Below are positions 44,475 to 53,261 of a stretch of 62,461 nt of DNA, in pieces. This stretch comes from a virus. The DNA lies in the IMG/VR virus record IMGVR_UViG_3300027719_000005, positions 1 to 62,461 of that record; one strand, 5' to 3'. The position numbers were made by a program, and so were the translations under genes. Numbering within the stretch: the stretch's first letter is position 1; every line of letters starts with the position of its first letter. The notes beneath the pieces are model-generated. The model was not told where the DNA came from. It was given only the letters and a program-made list of their open reading frames with translations, and made no database searches.

Positions 44475-45668
44475 ATGTCTATCCTATCTACAACTAATAT
44501 AACCACAATGCTTATTAGAAACACTCTAGGAGAGGCTTCTAATAAGGTGTCTGTGTTATGTACAAGTCCAAATATAAATATGTTTTCCCATAGAAAACCT
44601 GTTAGAGAAGCAAGAATTAGCATACCTGCCGATGAAGTTGGAGAAGTTGTTGGATATGGGTTAGAGGTTCCTATATGGGATGGTACCAATCAAGTTTGGA
44701 CATATTTAAAACCGAGAGGGGGATCATCCGAGCCTTATAGACTTGGTGATTTCAGAGGTTATTCTCACGATGCGGGGATACCTGTTAGAATGGATGATTA
44801 TACTAGCCGGATATTTTATATTGCATACAACAGTCTTTTAATTTTTTCGGGGATTGCATCATTTCCCGATCCCGATTCTCCTGGTATTGCATGGCCGGAT
44901 GTATTACCTGATTATTATTTTGCTTGTCAGTTAAAGAATGAGGCAAATGAGATTATCTGGGGAACTCACCCTGATCCAGAAAGCTTCGGGATAAATATTG
45001 ATTTTTCAGAAACTCCATTTAATACAGCAAATTGGCAAAATAGCGTAATTGAAATTAAGTTTTTCTTTAGTAGTGTGGCTAAAACATTTGCAGAGGCAGA
45101 TAAAACATCTATAAAAAAAGCTATGCACTATCATTCCACCTCAAATAAAACCACTCAAACGTTTACTACGCTAACAGAAGCGTATGTTGAAGCAGAAATA
45201 ACCGCGATTGCTAACGATCCAACCTCGGCAACATGGTTTACTAAAGATGGCATATATGATCCAGAAAATCTTCCTGTACCTTTAGAAACTGCTGGTCCTG
45301 TTGCTTTGAAAGTAAAGTTTAGAAATAAACTCCCAGATACAATTACAATCGGTGGGGCAATATTCAAGTTTGGAACAATGTCTAACTACCACAGCATAGA
45401 ACGTTTTATCAACTTTACAGGAACAGGGTTTAGCAATATGTATGATCTAAGCGGAAATCCTATTACAGAACTTGAAATAGCTGGGGAACAGTGGAGTTCA
45501 GAAATTATTTTATATGATGGTTATATGTTAAACTTTAATGGAACGACAGGGCAAATACCCGATCCCGCTGTGATTGCATTTTATGACTTTGATGTAAAAA
45601 TGTTAATTCTTGGTAGTTGGGTAGAAATATCTAATTGGTTCAACAAAAGATGTGCAAGTAATTTATAA
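44475..45668 (+). CDS. Hypothetical virion protein, 397 aa
   Basis: The sequence is beta-rich with many aromatic and Pro residues and no transmembrane segment or catalytic motif; a Ser/Thr-rich middle (about 215-260) resembles a fibre linker. It lies between the tail fibre and the lysis genes in the late operon, so a tail appendage or receptor-binding accessory protein is likely. The family is not recognised. Confidence 0.5.
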   Translation: MSILSTTNITTMLIRNTLGEASNKVSVLCTSPNINMFSHRKPVREARISIPADEVGEVVGYGLEVPIWDGTNQVWTYLKPRGGSSEPYRLGDFRGYSHDAGIPVRMDDYTSRIFYIAYNSLLIFSGIASFPDPDSPGIAWPDVLPDYYFACQLKNEANEIIWGTHPDPESFGINIDFSETPFNTANWQNSVIEIKFFFSSVAKTFAEADKTSIKKAMHYHSTSNKTTQTFTTLTEAYVEAEITAIANDPTSATWFTKDGIYDPENLPVPLETAGPVALKVKFRNKLPDTITIGGAIFKFGTMSNYHSIERFINFTGTGFSNMYDLSGNPITELEIAGEQWSSEIILYDGYMLNFNGTTGQIPDPAVIAFYDFDVKMLILGSWVEISNWFNKRCASNL

Positions 45669-45692
45669 TTAACCATAAACTAATAACAAGAA

Positions 45693-46157
45693 ATGAAAAA
45701 CGTAGAATTATACTCAGTTAAAGTTGGTTTAATGCTCCTAGATGGAACCGAGGGCGTTAAGCTAGGTGCGCTAAGAGCCGAACTAAACAGAGATGTAAAA
45801 CCCTTAATATCCGACTTGGAGGAGTTTAAGAACTCCGCTATCTGGAAGGAAACAGACGCGCTTTTAGAGGAAGTGAATAAAAAGTACTACCTAAGAGATA
45901 AGGATGGTAGACAGGTAGTGGTTAACAATATTCCTTTGTTTAAAAACGAACTCGAAAGGGATGAGGAAATTAACGCTCTGGAGAAAAGCAAGAAAGACCT
46001 GTTTACCAAAAGAAAAAAAATGATGGAGGAGTACAAGGAGGAGCTAGAGAAGGATTGCAAGAAAACATTCCCTAAAATTCCGTTTTCGTTATTTCCTAAA
46101 AATACTAAAACCGAGGTTATTGACTTGCTATGGTCGGTTATTGATTCAAAAAAATAG
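45693..46157 (+). CDS. Coiled-coil hypothetical protein, 154 aa
   Basis: A first half with a small folded part (ELYSVKVGLMLLDGTEGVKL) is followed by a Lys/Glu-rich coiled coil (about 85-135). Function is unknown; the operon position suggests a late or structural role. Confidence 0.5.
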   Translation: MKNVELYSVKVGLMLLDGTEGVKLGALRAELNRDVKPLISDLEEFKNSAIWKETDALLEEVNKKYYLRDKDGRQVVVNNIPLFKNELERDEEINALEKSKKDLFTKRKKMMEEYKEELEKDCKKTFPKIPFSLFPKNTKTEVIDLLWSVIDSKK

Positions 46158-46179
46158 TGCGTTTTGTTAAATTTTTAAT

Positions 46180-46452
46180 ATGATGTGCATAATGGAACAC
46201 ATACCCTGCAAGGCCGATCAAGACCTTAACGAAATAAAAACTTCTGTAAACCAGATTAAGGACGCTCTATTAGGAACCGATTTCAACCAGAGACAAGGAT
46301 TAGTGTACCAGGTTGAAAAGAATAAGGAGGAGATTGGAGAAGTAAAAAAAAAGTATGAGAAGATAGAAAAGAAACTATACTACTATACTGGATTCTCTGC
46401 CGCTACAGGTTTAATTGTGGGATACATCATAAAAAAATTAATAGAGATATAA
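46180..46452 (+). CDS. Coiled-coil protein with C-terminal membrane segment, 90 aa
   Basis: Residues about 10-65 are a helical coiled coil (VEKNKEEIGEVKKKYEKIEK), and the last 22 form one transmembrane helix (YTGFSAATGLIVGYIIKKLI). Sitting immediately before the endolysin (stop and start overlap by one base), it may be a lysis accessory or antiholin-like protein. Confidence 0.5.
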   Translation: MMCIMEHIPCKADQDLNEIKTSVNQIKDALLGTDFNQRQGLVYQVEKNKEEIGEVKKKYEKIEKKLYYYTGFSAATGLIVGYIIKKLIEI

Positions 46453-46862
46453 TGGGAGCATTTGGGAAAACATCACAGGATCGCTTATCAACCTGTCACC
46501 CGCTTTTACAGCAAGTGGCTAACGAGGCGATAAAGAACTGCCCGGTAGATTTTGGCATTTCCGAGGGGAATAGGTCAATCGAAAGGCAACAGCAACTATT
46601 TAAGGAAGGGAAGAGCAAAATAGATGGAGTTACCCAGAAGGGAAAGCACAACTATAGCCCTTCTGAGGCATTTGATATTTACGCCTATGTGAATGGTAAA
46701 ATATCATATGATACTGCTTCATTGTCATTTATTGCTGGCTTTATTTTAGCCACAGCGCAACGAATAAATATTAAGGTGCGATGGGGAGGCAATTGGGATG
46801 GCGATGGAGAGATAATCAAGGATCAATCATTAGTTGACCTTCCTCATTTTGAATTACTTTAA
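46452..46862 (+). CDS. Endolysin, M15-family peptidase, 136 aa
   Basis: The pattern matches D-Ala-D-Ala/L-Ala-D-Glu type peptidoglycan peptidases of the M15 family: an N-terminal 'LSTCHPLLQQVANEAI' stretch, SEGNRSIERQQQLFKEG, zinc ligands in KHNYSPSEAFD (His66, Asp75), and DLPHFEL near the end (His132). It cuts cell-wall cross-links at the end of infection. There is no signal peptide, so export depends on a holin, probably the next gene. Confidence 0.88.
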   Translation: MGAFGKTSQDRLSTCHPLLQQVANEAIKNCPVDFGISEGNRSIERQQQLFKEGKSKIDGVTQKGKHNYSPSEAFDIYAYVNGKISYDTASLSFIAGFILATAQRINIKVRWGGNWDGDGEIIKDQSLVDLPHFELL

Positions 46863-46873
46863 AAAAATCGACA

Positions 46874-47080
46874 ATGAAACAGATTAAGAACATCATCATT
46901 AAGAACTGGATCACCACAACAGCAGGGGTGTTAATTATTTTATTTGCACTTGCGGCAATCTGGTTTGGGAAAGTAGAATTTTGGAATAGCCTAATCCTGA
47001 TTTTTGCAGGTTGTTTCTTTGTTGTAGCGAAGGATACGTGGATTAAAAATATTCTATCTCTTATTCTAAATAAAAAATGA
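46874..47080 (+). CDS. Holin candidate, 68 aa
   Basis: Two hydrophobic segments (about 16-30 and 37-52: ITTTAGVLIILFALAAIWF and SLILIFAGCFFVVA) with a positively charged N- and C-terminus give a class II-like holin topology. Its position after the endolysin supports a role in forming the membrane hole that releases it. Confidence 0.65.
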   Translation: MKQIKNIIIKNWITTTAGVLIILFALAAIWFGKVEFWNSLILIFAGCFFVVAKDTWIKNILSLILNKK

Positions 47081-47640
47081 AAAGAGGAATTGCTATAGTT
47101 GCATTACTGCTGGTTGGACTAACCGCATATATAACCTATATGCTGAGTGTTCCTTCCGGTAGTGTTGTGATAAAAAAATCATTCCTAGACTCTTTGGCCT
47201 GTATTAAGCCGGATACAATAAAAAGAATAGATACAATCCCCGCAGAGCCGGACACCTTTATTATTCAAACAAAGGTGCCATATCCGGTATATGTTCAGGA
47301 TTCAACACTTTTGGCTTACCACGACAGCCTGGAGAATACCAAAATATCCATTCATCTTTACGATACTATCACGAAGTCTGGAATATTTAAGAGTAGAAAG
47401 TGGATGATTAGCTATAAAATTCCCATGTATATTATTAAGGAGAATACAATAATAAAACCGATCCCGACACCTTACCCCTTTTGTGAAGAGAAGAATAGGT
47501 TAAGGTACTATGCAAAAGTAGGAGTAGGGGTTAAAGCGTTTTCTGTGGAGGGAGGGGTGGTGTTTAGGGATCGGTTTATGCTTGGAGTTGAGTCTGGGAA
47601 CAGACAATTACTACTTAAAGGAGGTTACATATTTAATTAA
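47077..47640 (+). CDS. Membrane-anchored protein, spanin-like candidate, 187 aa
   Basis: One N-terminal transmembrane helix (IAIVALLLVGLTAYITYM) is followed by a long extracytoplasmic part with Pro-rich (KPIPTPYPF) and beta-rich C-terminal segments (KVGVGVKAFSVEGGVVFRD) like an outer-membrane-facing domain. It overlaps the holin by four bases. Bacteroidetes phages often place such a protein at the position of Rz-type spanins, which disrupt the outer membrane. Role inferred from context. Confidence 0.5.
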   Translation: MKRGIAIVALLLVGLTAYITYMLSVPSGSVVIKKSFLDSLACIKPDTIKRIDTIPAEPDTFIIQTKVPYPVYVQDSTLLAYHDSLENTKISIHLYDTITKSGIFKSRKWMISYKIPMYIIKENTIIKPIPTPYPFCEEKNRLRYYAKVGVGVKAFSVEGGVVFRDRFMLGVESGNRQLLLKGGYIFN

Positions 47641-47646
47641 AATGCC

Positions 47647-48399
47647 ATGTCGTACATTGAATCAAAATTAGCCCTTCAAGAAGGATTGCTTAGTTACTTT
47701 GAGAGTTTACTGGAAGAAAGTAGCCCGGTGAATCCTAGCGCACAGGAAACCGCAGAGAGTATATCCGAGGATATTGGAGTTATAGTGCATTTTCCTATAA
47801 TTAGTATTATCAATGAGGCTAAAAGAATATCCGCATTTAGAGCAAAGTACACCTCAAATGAGAAAGGGGAGCCAAACATGGCAATAGCCCTAACCACTGA
47901 TGAGGATGATCTTATAAAGAAGATACTAAGCAAGTGGGCCAATAGGGTATTTGATGAGGTGAGCAGTGCTTCTTTAAAAGTTCCCAACGCATACTCCTTG
48001 GAGGACAATGCTACCATAAATGTATATGTAGCACAAACAGCCTTTGAGTCTGGAGAAATTTACCTTAACGGTACTACTCTGTATAGATGTTTGGCCGAAA
48101 CAGAGGAAATCCCCTCTGATGATTCAATCTACTGGATAAAAATTGAGGATGGCGATGAAAAAAGAGTTTACTTCTCATTTCTGATCAATCCATACTGGGA
48201 TACTAACGCTTCCACGCTACTAGAAACATCCCTATTTGATGCTATGGTTACAGCCATACTAAAGGAGTGGTTTAAAATTACCAACATGAGTAAGATGCAT
48301 CAGGAATACTCAGAGGAGTATGAAAAGAATATTATGAGCGCGAGAAGTGCTACATACAGAAGAACAAAAGGAATTACGCTAAAACAACCATTCTTATGA
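47647..48399 (+). CDS. Hypothetical virion-associated protein, 250 aa
   Basis: An acidic helical N-terminus (about 1-40), a mixed central part, and an internal 'YVAQTAFESGEIYLNGTTLYRC' beta segment typical of phage appendage modules. Family unknown; it overlaps the next gene by four bases and is followed by more tail-appendage genes. Confidence 0.5.
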   Translation: MSYIESKLALQEGLLSYFESLLEESSPVNPSAQETAESISEDIGVIVHFPIISIINEAKRISAFRAKYTSNEKGEPNMAIALTTDEDDLIKKILSKWANRVFDEVSSASLKVPNAYSLEDNATINVYVAQTAFESGEIYLNGTTLYRCLAETEEIPSDDSIYWIKIEDGDEKRVYFSFLINPYWDTNASTLLETSLFDAMVTAILKEWFKITNMSKMHQEYSEEYEKNIMSARSATYRRTKGITLKQPFL

Positions 48400-49160
48400 G
48401 CCAAAGCAGAGTCAGGGATCAAAGCTTTGTTAGAGACAAGGTGGTACATAAAGAAACTATCGGGAAAGGGGAGGGCAATAGCCATCCTGCAAAAGCCGTT
48501 ACTGTAGATACTGCTAATTTAACAGATAAAGAGGTTGATAATGTCCAAAAACTAGCCGAAAAAGTATCGTTAATTGATGATGAATTAACCGATGCTACAC
48601 AACTAGCCGAAACCGCCACCACCAACGCCAACGAAGCCACCCAAGCCGTAGGCGAACACGTAGCCGGAAAAACCAACCCACACGCTACAGATACCACGCA
48701 GGAATTTGCCGAGGTAAATGTAACGGCTCTAAAATCCTATGCAACCGAAGGCGAAGTTCCTGCAACTGACTACAACTGGTTTAAATCGGTTTACGCTACT
48801 TTGGTTGATGGCTCTATTAAATCATGGATTATTGGGATTATTAACTTTTTAAAACAAATAGGATTAGTTGAACCGGTTTCTGAAATAGCAACATTCACAC
48901 TAGCATTAACCCATCTTTACAAAGGAATACGGTGCAACTCAGTAACTGATATAGACTGTAATATCCCATTAAATGATACAGTAGCATTTGACATAGGTGC
49001 TGTAATTACTATTCAACAAATTGGGAATGGTGTAGTAACTGCCAAGCCTGTTAGTGGGGTAACACTTAATGGGGATGCTAAAACAGCAGGGCAGTACAAG
49101 TTTATTCAGTTATGGAAAACAGATACTAATGTTTGGAACGTAATTGGAGGGGTAAGTTAA
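48396..49160 (+). CDS. Tail appendage/fibre protein, 254 aa
   Basis: A helical Ala/Thr-rich linker (about 60-85) leads to a segment with HVAGKTNPHATDTTQE, a common phage fibre element. The C-terminus ends with a beta-rich domain (AGQYKFIQLWKTDTNVWNV) like those capping appendages in Bacteroidetes and other phages. Confidence 0.6.
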   Translation: MSQSRVRDQSFVRDKVVHKETIGKGEGNSHPAKAVTVDTANLTDKEVDNVQKLAEKVSLIDDELTDATQLAETATTNANEATQAVGEHVAGKTNPHATDTTQEFAEVNVTALKSYATEGEVPATDYNWFKSVYATLVDGSIKSWIIGIINFLKQIGLVEPVSEIATFTLALTHLYKGIRCNSVTDIDCNIPLNDTVAFDIGAVITIQQIGNGVVTAKPVSGVTLNGDAKTAGQYKFIQLWKTDTNVWNVIGGVS

Positions 49161-49951
49161 TGAGCAGACTACTTACATTAGGTGTACTTTCACAGGCCAT
49201 TGACCCAGCGGTAAAAATGGCAACAGACTACTGCAACTATGTAATAGCACAAGGAGGGGAAGTGGATTATACTACAGTTTACTCTATCTATAAGAACGAG
49301 GTGTTAACAGACCCCGATTGGCTGAAATTGGCATTCTACATTGATGCACGAGCAGGAAAAAAACCAACTGTAGGTTATCCCGGCACATACATAGGGATAT
49401 ATTCGTTAATATATCCCTATTCTATAATTGAGGGTAGGGCGGTATCACAAAGATTTACCGTTCCAAATGGAACCATTACAAGGGCAACAACCACCACCCC
49501 TATTCTTTATTTTAACTCAGGATTTTTAACTCAGGATATATGTCACCTGCGTATCACAACAAAAATAAGATATATAGCAGGGGCAGGGGCTAATTATCCA
49601 ATATTACTTATTTCTGGTAAAGATAATGGAGGTGCGTATGCTTCATTTGTTTGGAATAGATTTTTATACGCGAGTGACAGATTTGCCAGTTATTTGAATC
49701 ACTACGATTTAAGCACGAATACCAACCTCCCAACCACAGCATATCCTGATAATATTGACGAAATGATTATGATTCAAGAGGTGGACTATCTGAACAAAAT
49801 ACACTATTTCAAGCATCATATCACTGAAAACACAGTTCCGATAACAGTAGGGAAAGTACCTAAATTATTCGATGATACATACCAAGGACAAAGTTATTTA
49901 TACAGTTATCCACAAACTGAACCATATTACGCTAAAATCTATAAGTTATGA
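49160..49951 (+). CDS. Hypothetical tail appendage protein, 263 aa
   Basis: I place the start at 49160 (MSRLLTLGV), overlapping the preceding stop as TAATG. The N-terminal helix bundle is followed by a beta-rich C-terminal region (RFTVPNGTITRATTTTPILYF onward) that looks like a carbohydrate-binding or fibre-tip sandwich domain. No family is recognised. Position suggests the fibre complex. Confidence 0.55.
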   Translation: MSRLLTLGVLSQAIDPAVKMATDYCNYVIAQGGEVDYTTVYSIYKNEVLTDPDWLKLAFYIDARAGKKPTVGYPGTYIGIYSLIYPYSIIEGRAVSQRFTVPNGTITRATTTTPILYFNSGFLTQDICHLRITTKIRYIAGAGANYPILLISGKDNGGAYASFVWNRFLYASDRFASYLNHYDLSTNTNLPTTAYPDNIDEMIMIQEVDYLNKIHYFKHHITENTVPITVGKVPKLFDDTYQGQSYLYSYPQTEPYYAKIYKL

Positions 49952-50394
49952 CAATACTGATAGACAAATCAACAAAACAGCCTATTTCAAGCATATTTCC
50001 CAATGGTTATCTAGTAGATGGAATTAAGCCAGAACTGCCAGAAAATATAATTGAGGTTGATGTAATTGATAACCCTCTGCCAGTAATTACACAAAATCAA
50101 AGTGCTACTTTTGAATGGAAAATGACTACAAAAGGATGGGAGAAGGTTTGGACAATTACCGATGTAGTTGTAACAGATTGGCTACATGACTACCCACTAA
50201 GAATCGTTGCACCAAAAATGTTGGTGTTAGTTTATCCAGAAATATATATTTGGTTTCAAGTAAATGACCTTCCCATTGAGAAGGTAGGCGATATGGTACA
50301 TCTGTACTGCAATGAGATAATGCCGGAGCATCAGGGGTTAATTGATGCCAATAGCGCAATAATTACAGTTGAACCAAAACCAATAAACCAATGA
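49948..50394 (+). CDS. Hypothetical tail appendage or fibre-assembly protein, 148 aa
   Basis: The first 60 residues include a Pro-rich stretch (DGIKPELPENIIEVDVI) and WKMTTKGWEKVW. Small proteins of this shape often follow fibre genes and act in attachment or assembly. It overlaps both neighbours by four bases. Confidence 0.5.
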   Translation: MTILIDKSTKQPISSIFPNGYLVDGIKPELPENIIEVDVIDNPLPVITQNQSATFEWKMTTKGWEKVWTITDVVVTDWLHDYPLRIVAPKMLVLVYPEIYIWFQVNDLPIEKVGDMVHLYCNEIMPEHQGLIDANSAIITVEPKPINQ

Positions 50395-50861
50395 TTTACC
50401 TAATAACAGCACTGTTAATAATGACAGCATATTTAGTTTTAGTAGCGGCTAAATTTGGCTGGTTACAGAGCATTTCAGACAGTTACTATCATATTAAGCA
50501 CAAGTACATATTTACCTTTGTACTTTGGTCGTTTTCCGTACTGATGTTGTTGGGGGTGAATGATGTAATTAAAACACCAATATACCCATTTGCCTGTTTC
50601 GGAATAATCATTGTTGGGGCGTACTCTCAGTTCAAGGGTAATAAGTTTATTAAGATCATGCACTTCATTGGGGCGTACATGGGAATAGTCTTGGCAATAA
50701 TAGGACTATGGGCAGAGTTTGGCTATATGTGGCTTACTCTAACCTACCTACCGCTTTATGCAATTGCCAAGTACGTGATTAGGAATAATAACTTCTACTG
50801 GATAGAGGTGTTCGCCATTTACTTAATAGGAATTTCTTTGCTATACATATTATGGATATAA
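50391..50861 (+). CDS. Polytopic membrane protein, 156 aa
   Basis: About five hydrophobic helices cover the protein (starting ITALLIMTAYLVLVAAKF; later FTFVLWSFSVLMLLGVND and AYMGIVLAIIGLWAEFG). There is no signature of a known lysis or transport family. Last gene of the late operon, converging on the integrase gene with a 30-base gap. Possible superinfection-exclusion protein, but this is a guess. Confidence 0.55.
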   Translation: MIYLITALLIMTAYLVLVAAKFGWLQSISDSYYHIKHKYIFTFVLWSFSVLMLLGVNDVIKTPIYPFACFGIIIVGAYSQFKGNKFIKIMHFIGAYMGIVLAIIGLWAEFGYMWLTLTYLPLYAIAKYVIRNNNFYWIEVFAIYLIGISLLYILWI

Positions 50862-50891
50862 TCAGATGTCATTGCGTATTATAGCTTAATA

Positions 50892-52079
50892 TTAATCATC
50901 AAGTAAATGGTTGATATTATTACTCATTTCCTCCGTGTCGAAATCTCCATGATACCTTTTATGTACCGCTTCCGATGAGTGGCCCACTAACTGCATCCTC
51001 ATTTCAATAGGAATACCTTTCTTTTTGAGAATATCCACAAAAGAGTGCCTTGCTGTGTGAAACGTAATCAGTTTATCTATTTTTGCTTTCAGCGCGATTG
51101 ATTTTAAAGATTTATTCACCACTGCATTAATAGAGGATACCCCATTTTCGTACTTTAGGAGATCATCATAATGATGTTTAAGTAGAGGAAATAGGTAGTA
51201 ACTATCATTGTTTTTATACTTATTGACAATATCTAAGCACTTATCATCCATAACCAGAGTCATTCTTTTAGTAAAGTTACTTTTGCTGGTCATGTAGGAC
51301 AGAGTATTACCTTTTATATTCTCATTTTTGAGCAAGGCTACATCTCTGAAACGCATACCCCAACAGTAAAAAGCGAAAAGAAACATATCTTTTGAAAGAG
51401 ATAGGACCGGGGCAGATAGCACCAGGTTATCTATACTTTTTATTTCTTCCAACGTTAAACGATCCTTCAAAACTTCCTCCCCTTGCGTTTCAACCTCGTT
51501 GAATGGTTTTTTATCAACATGACCATTTTTAACAGCCTCATGGTACGCTCTCCTCAATACTTTAAAGTTTGACTGGACAGTATTGGCATTATTAGTCTTT
51601 TGAAGGTGTAATTTGTAATCGACTAGAAGCTCTGGAGTAATTTCATCAACAGGTAAGGGATTATTAACGTATGTTTTGAATTTTTTCAGCACAGTAAGCC
51701 AAAGTCTATACGTTCCCTGTTTGCCACACTTCAAGTAAAAATCTCTTTTATTTTCTGCAATAGCAAAGAAATCAGGCTTAGATTCTTCCTCTGTACTTTT
51801 AAGGATTAACTCATCAACAGTAATACTCTTATTGCTGATCATGGCCTCATAAATCTTGTCCTGTATTTGGCTGACAATCTTATTGGCCGTTCTATTTGAT
51901 TTAAGAAAATCTGGATGATTTTGCTTTAGCAAGCCTGTTTTTTTATCAAACTGACTTTCAGTGGCACTATCTATGATTAGATACTTCTCTCTACCCTGGG
52001 AGGAAACTCTCACCACATAGGGGTACTTATTATCTTTGAGAGGCTTATTTTTCTTGAGCATTAAAGTAACTGTTGCCAT
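50892..52079 (-). CDS. int: Tyrosine recombinase (phage integrase)
   Basis: The 395-residue protein has the catalytic set of tyrosine recombinases: Arg243 in GMRFRDVALL, His341 and Arg344 in FHTARHSF, His367 in VGHSS, and the nucleophile Tyr376 in HKRYHG. The N-terminal 85 residues match the arm-binding domain of Bacteroidetes integrases, followed by a SAM-like core-binding domain (about 100-200). It integrates the circular phage DNA by recombining attP with a host tRNA gene. The attP core lies about 180 bases upstream of its start. Confidence 0.93.
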   Translation of the reverse strand: MATVTLMLKKNKPLKDNKYPYVVRVSSQGREKYLIIDSATESQFDKKTGLLKQNHPDFLKSNRTANKIVSQIQDKIYEAMISNKSITVDELILKSTEEESKPDFFAIAENKRDFYLKCGKQGTYRLWLTVLKKFKTYVNNPLPVDEITPELLVDYKLHLQKTNNANTVQSNFKVLRRAYHEAVKNGHVDKKPFNEVETQGEEVLKDRLTLEEIKSIDNLVLSAPVLSLSKDMFLFAFYCWGMRFRDVALLKNENIKGNTLSYMTSKSNFTKRMTLVMDDKCLDIVNKYKNNDSYYLFPLLKHHYDDLLKYENGVSSINAVVNKSLKSIALKAKIDKLITFHTARHSFVDILKKKGIPIEMRMQLVGHSSEAVHKRYHGDFDTEEMSNNINHLLDD

Positions 52080-52080
52080 A

Positions 52081-52352
52081 AAATCTGCCCTTTAGTTTAA
52101 AATATATTTACAAAGGTAGAAAAAGAGCAGATAATAAATACAAATTGATACAAAAAATAACAACTCAATACAATTGACAAAAAGTGTAAAATAGTTCAAA
52201 AATGAGCGTATTTAAAGGAAAGGCAATAAAAAAAGCCACTTAAAAAAGTGGCTGTTGTGACCCGGAAGGGATTCAAATGATATTTTACAAACCCCTATAT
52301 ATATAGTATCCATAATTCAATTATCATTCAGGGCAGATAAAGGACAGATAAA
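52081..52352. other. attP region with tRNA-like core and four arm-site candidates
   Basis: The core at about 52258-52275 reads on the minus strand GAATCCCTTCCGGGTCAC, the T-arm and acceptor end of a tRNA, without the rest of a tRNA. Around it are copies of a GGGCAGATAA-like motif: inverted at 52083-52090, and direct at 52125-52134 (GAGCAGATAA), 52331-52340 (GGGCAGATAA) and 52342-52352 (GGACAGATAAA). Two lie on each side of the core, as expected for P and P' arm sites. Core and arms are seen directly; their use is inferred. Confidence 0.75.
52228..52253 (-). terminator. Intrinsic terminator beside the attP core
   Basis: On the minus strand AGCCACTT and AAGTGGCT form an 8-bp stem followed by a run of seven Ts. 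It can end the repressor transcript. Because it lies just after the tRNA-like core on the same strand, it would also become the terminator of the host tRNA gene after integration. Confidence 0.8.
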
Positions 52353-52355
52353 CGA

Positions 52356-53261
52356 CTATCTTTTTACCGAAGTGATCACTTTAACTACATTGAATATTTG
52401 TGAAATATCTATCATATTCACTTTAAAATCATCGTACATACTATTTAACGAGTGCAAGGTAAGATTTCCTGTGTTAACATCATGGGTTATTATCCTTTTT
52501 ATTAGTATTCCCTCCTCGCGGTGAACTATAATAAAATCCCAGTCGTTAATATGTAGTTTGGATGACCAATGCTCCTTTCTTACCTCTCTTCCTAATACCA
52601 AGCATCCATCGGGGTAAGATTGTTTCGTACCATCATCCATTGAATCGCCCTTAACCTCAAAGCACAAATAACTACCCCTATGATTACCCTCTACCATAAA
52701 AGGTACTTTAGGTAACTGTTCCACGTACTCGTTGTCACCCCACCCCTTTACATAACCTGCTTGAGCGTAGTATGAAACCAATGGGGCGTTTATTATCCAA
52801 GGGGAACTGAACGGTTCCGCTTCCTTCTTTACCTGTTTATCTATTCCGGTTAGAAGAAATTCCTTTTCATCGGGAAACCTTTCAATTATTGCTTCCACTA
52901 TTTCCTTGGATGGTTCCTTGTCTTTATGAAATATATCCAATATCTCCGCAGAGAATGATAGGCCGATCCTTGAGGCCAATCCGATAGGCTCCAGTTTATT
53001 CTTGAACATAATACCCTTAATTCTATCCGAAGGGCTATTATATGAGAGAATAGGGTTGCCTATTCCTAACAATAGCCAATCCAAACTGATCATCCGGTAT
53101 TTGCAAACGATCATTTGGGCTAAAGATTTTGATATGCCGTGTTTTCCATGTAAAATATTGTACACAGTATCAACTCTTTTCATGCCGATAGCCTCAGAGA
53201 ACTGCTTCGCGTTCAGGTGCAGAATCCCTAAAATGTACTCAATTCTTTCTTTGTCAGTCAT
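52356..53261 (-). CDS. Lysogenic repressor, HTH plus S24 self-cleaving peptidase
   Basis: I start at 53261 (MTDKERIEYIL); the frame extends further upstream but that part overlaps the operator region and is hydrophobic. The 301-residue protein has an HTH (about 15-50) and a second HTH-like unit (about 80-115). The C-terminal S24/LexA-type domain has a likely Ala168-Gly169 cleavage bond (QAGY), catalytic Ser207 (KGDSMDD) and Lys255 (LIKRI). It should hold the lytic promoters silent and self-cleave when RecA is activated by DNA damage. It is divergent from the early operon, as cI genes are. Confidence 0.88.
   Translation of the reverse strand: MTDKERIEYILGILHLNAKQFSEAIGMKRVDTVYNILHGKHGISKSLAQMIVCKYRMISLDWLLLGIGNPILSYNSPSDRIKGIMFKNKLEPIGLASRIGLSFSAEILDIFHKDKEPSKEIVEAIIERFPDEKEFLLTGIDKQVKKEAEPFSSPWIINAPLVSYYAQAGYVKGWGDNEYVEQLPKVPFMVEGNHRGSYLCFEVKGDSMDDGTKQSYPDGCLVLGREVRKEHWSSKLHINDWDFIIVHREEGILIKRIITHDVNTGNLTLHSLNSMYDDFKVNMIDISQIFNVVKVITSVKR

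Noticed and set aside
49904-49913. DnaA box TTATCCACA inside a tail gene (another near 35465)
   Set aside because: Isolated within coding sequence without AT-rich repeats; likely chance matches.
52258-52280. tRNA gene at the attP core
   Set aside because: Only the T-arm and acceptor end are present; there is no D or anticodon arm next to it, so it is an attachment core and not a gene.
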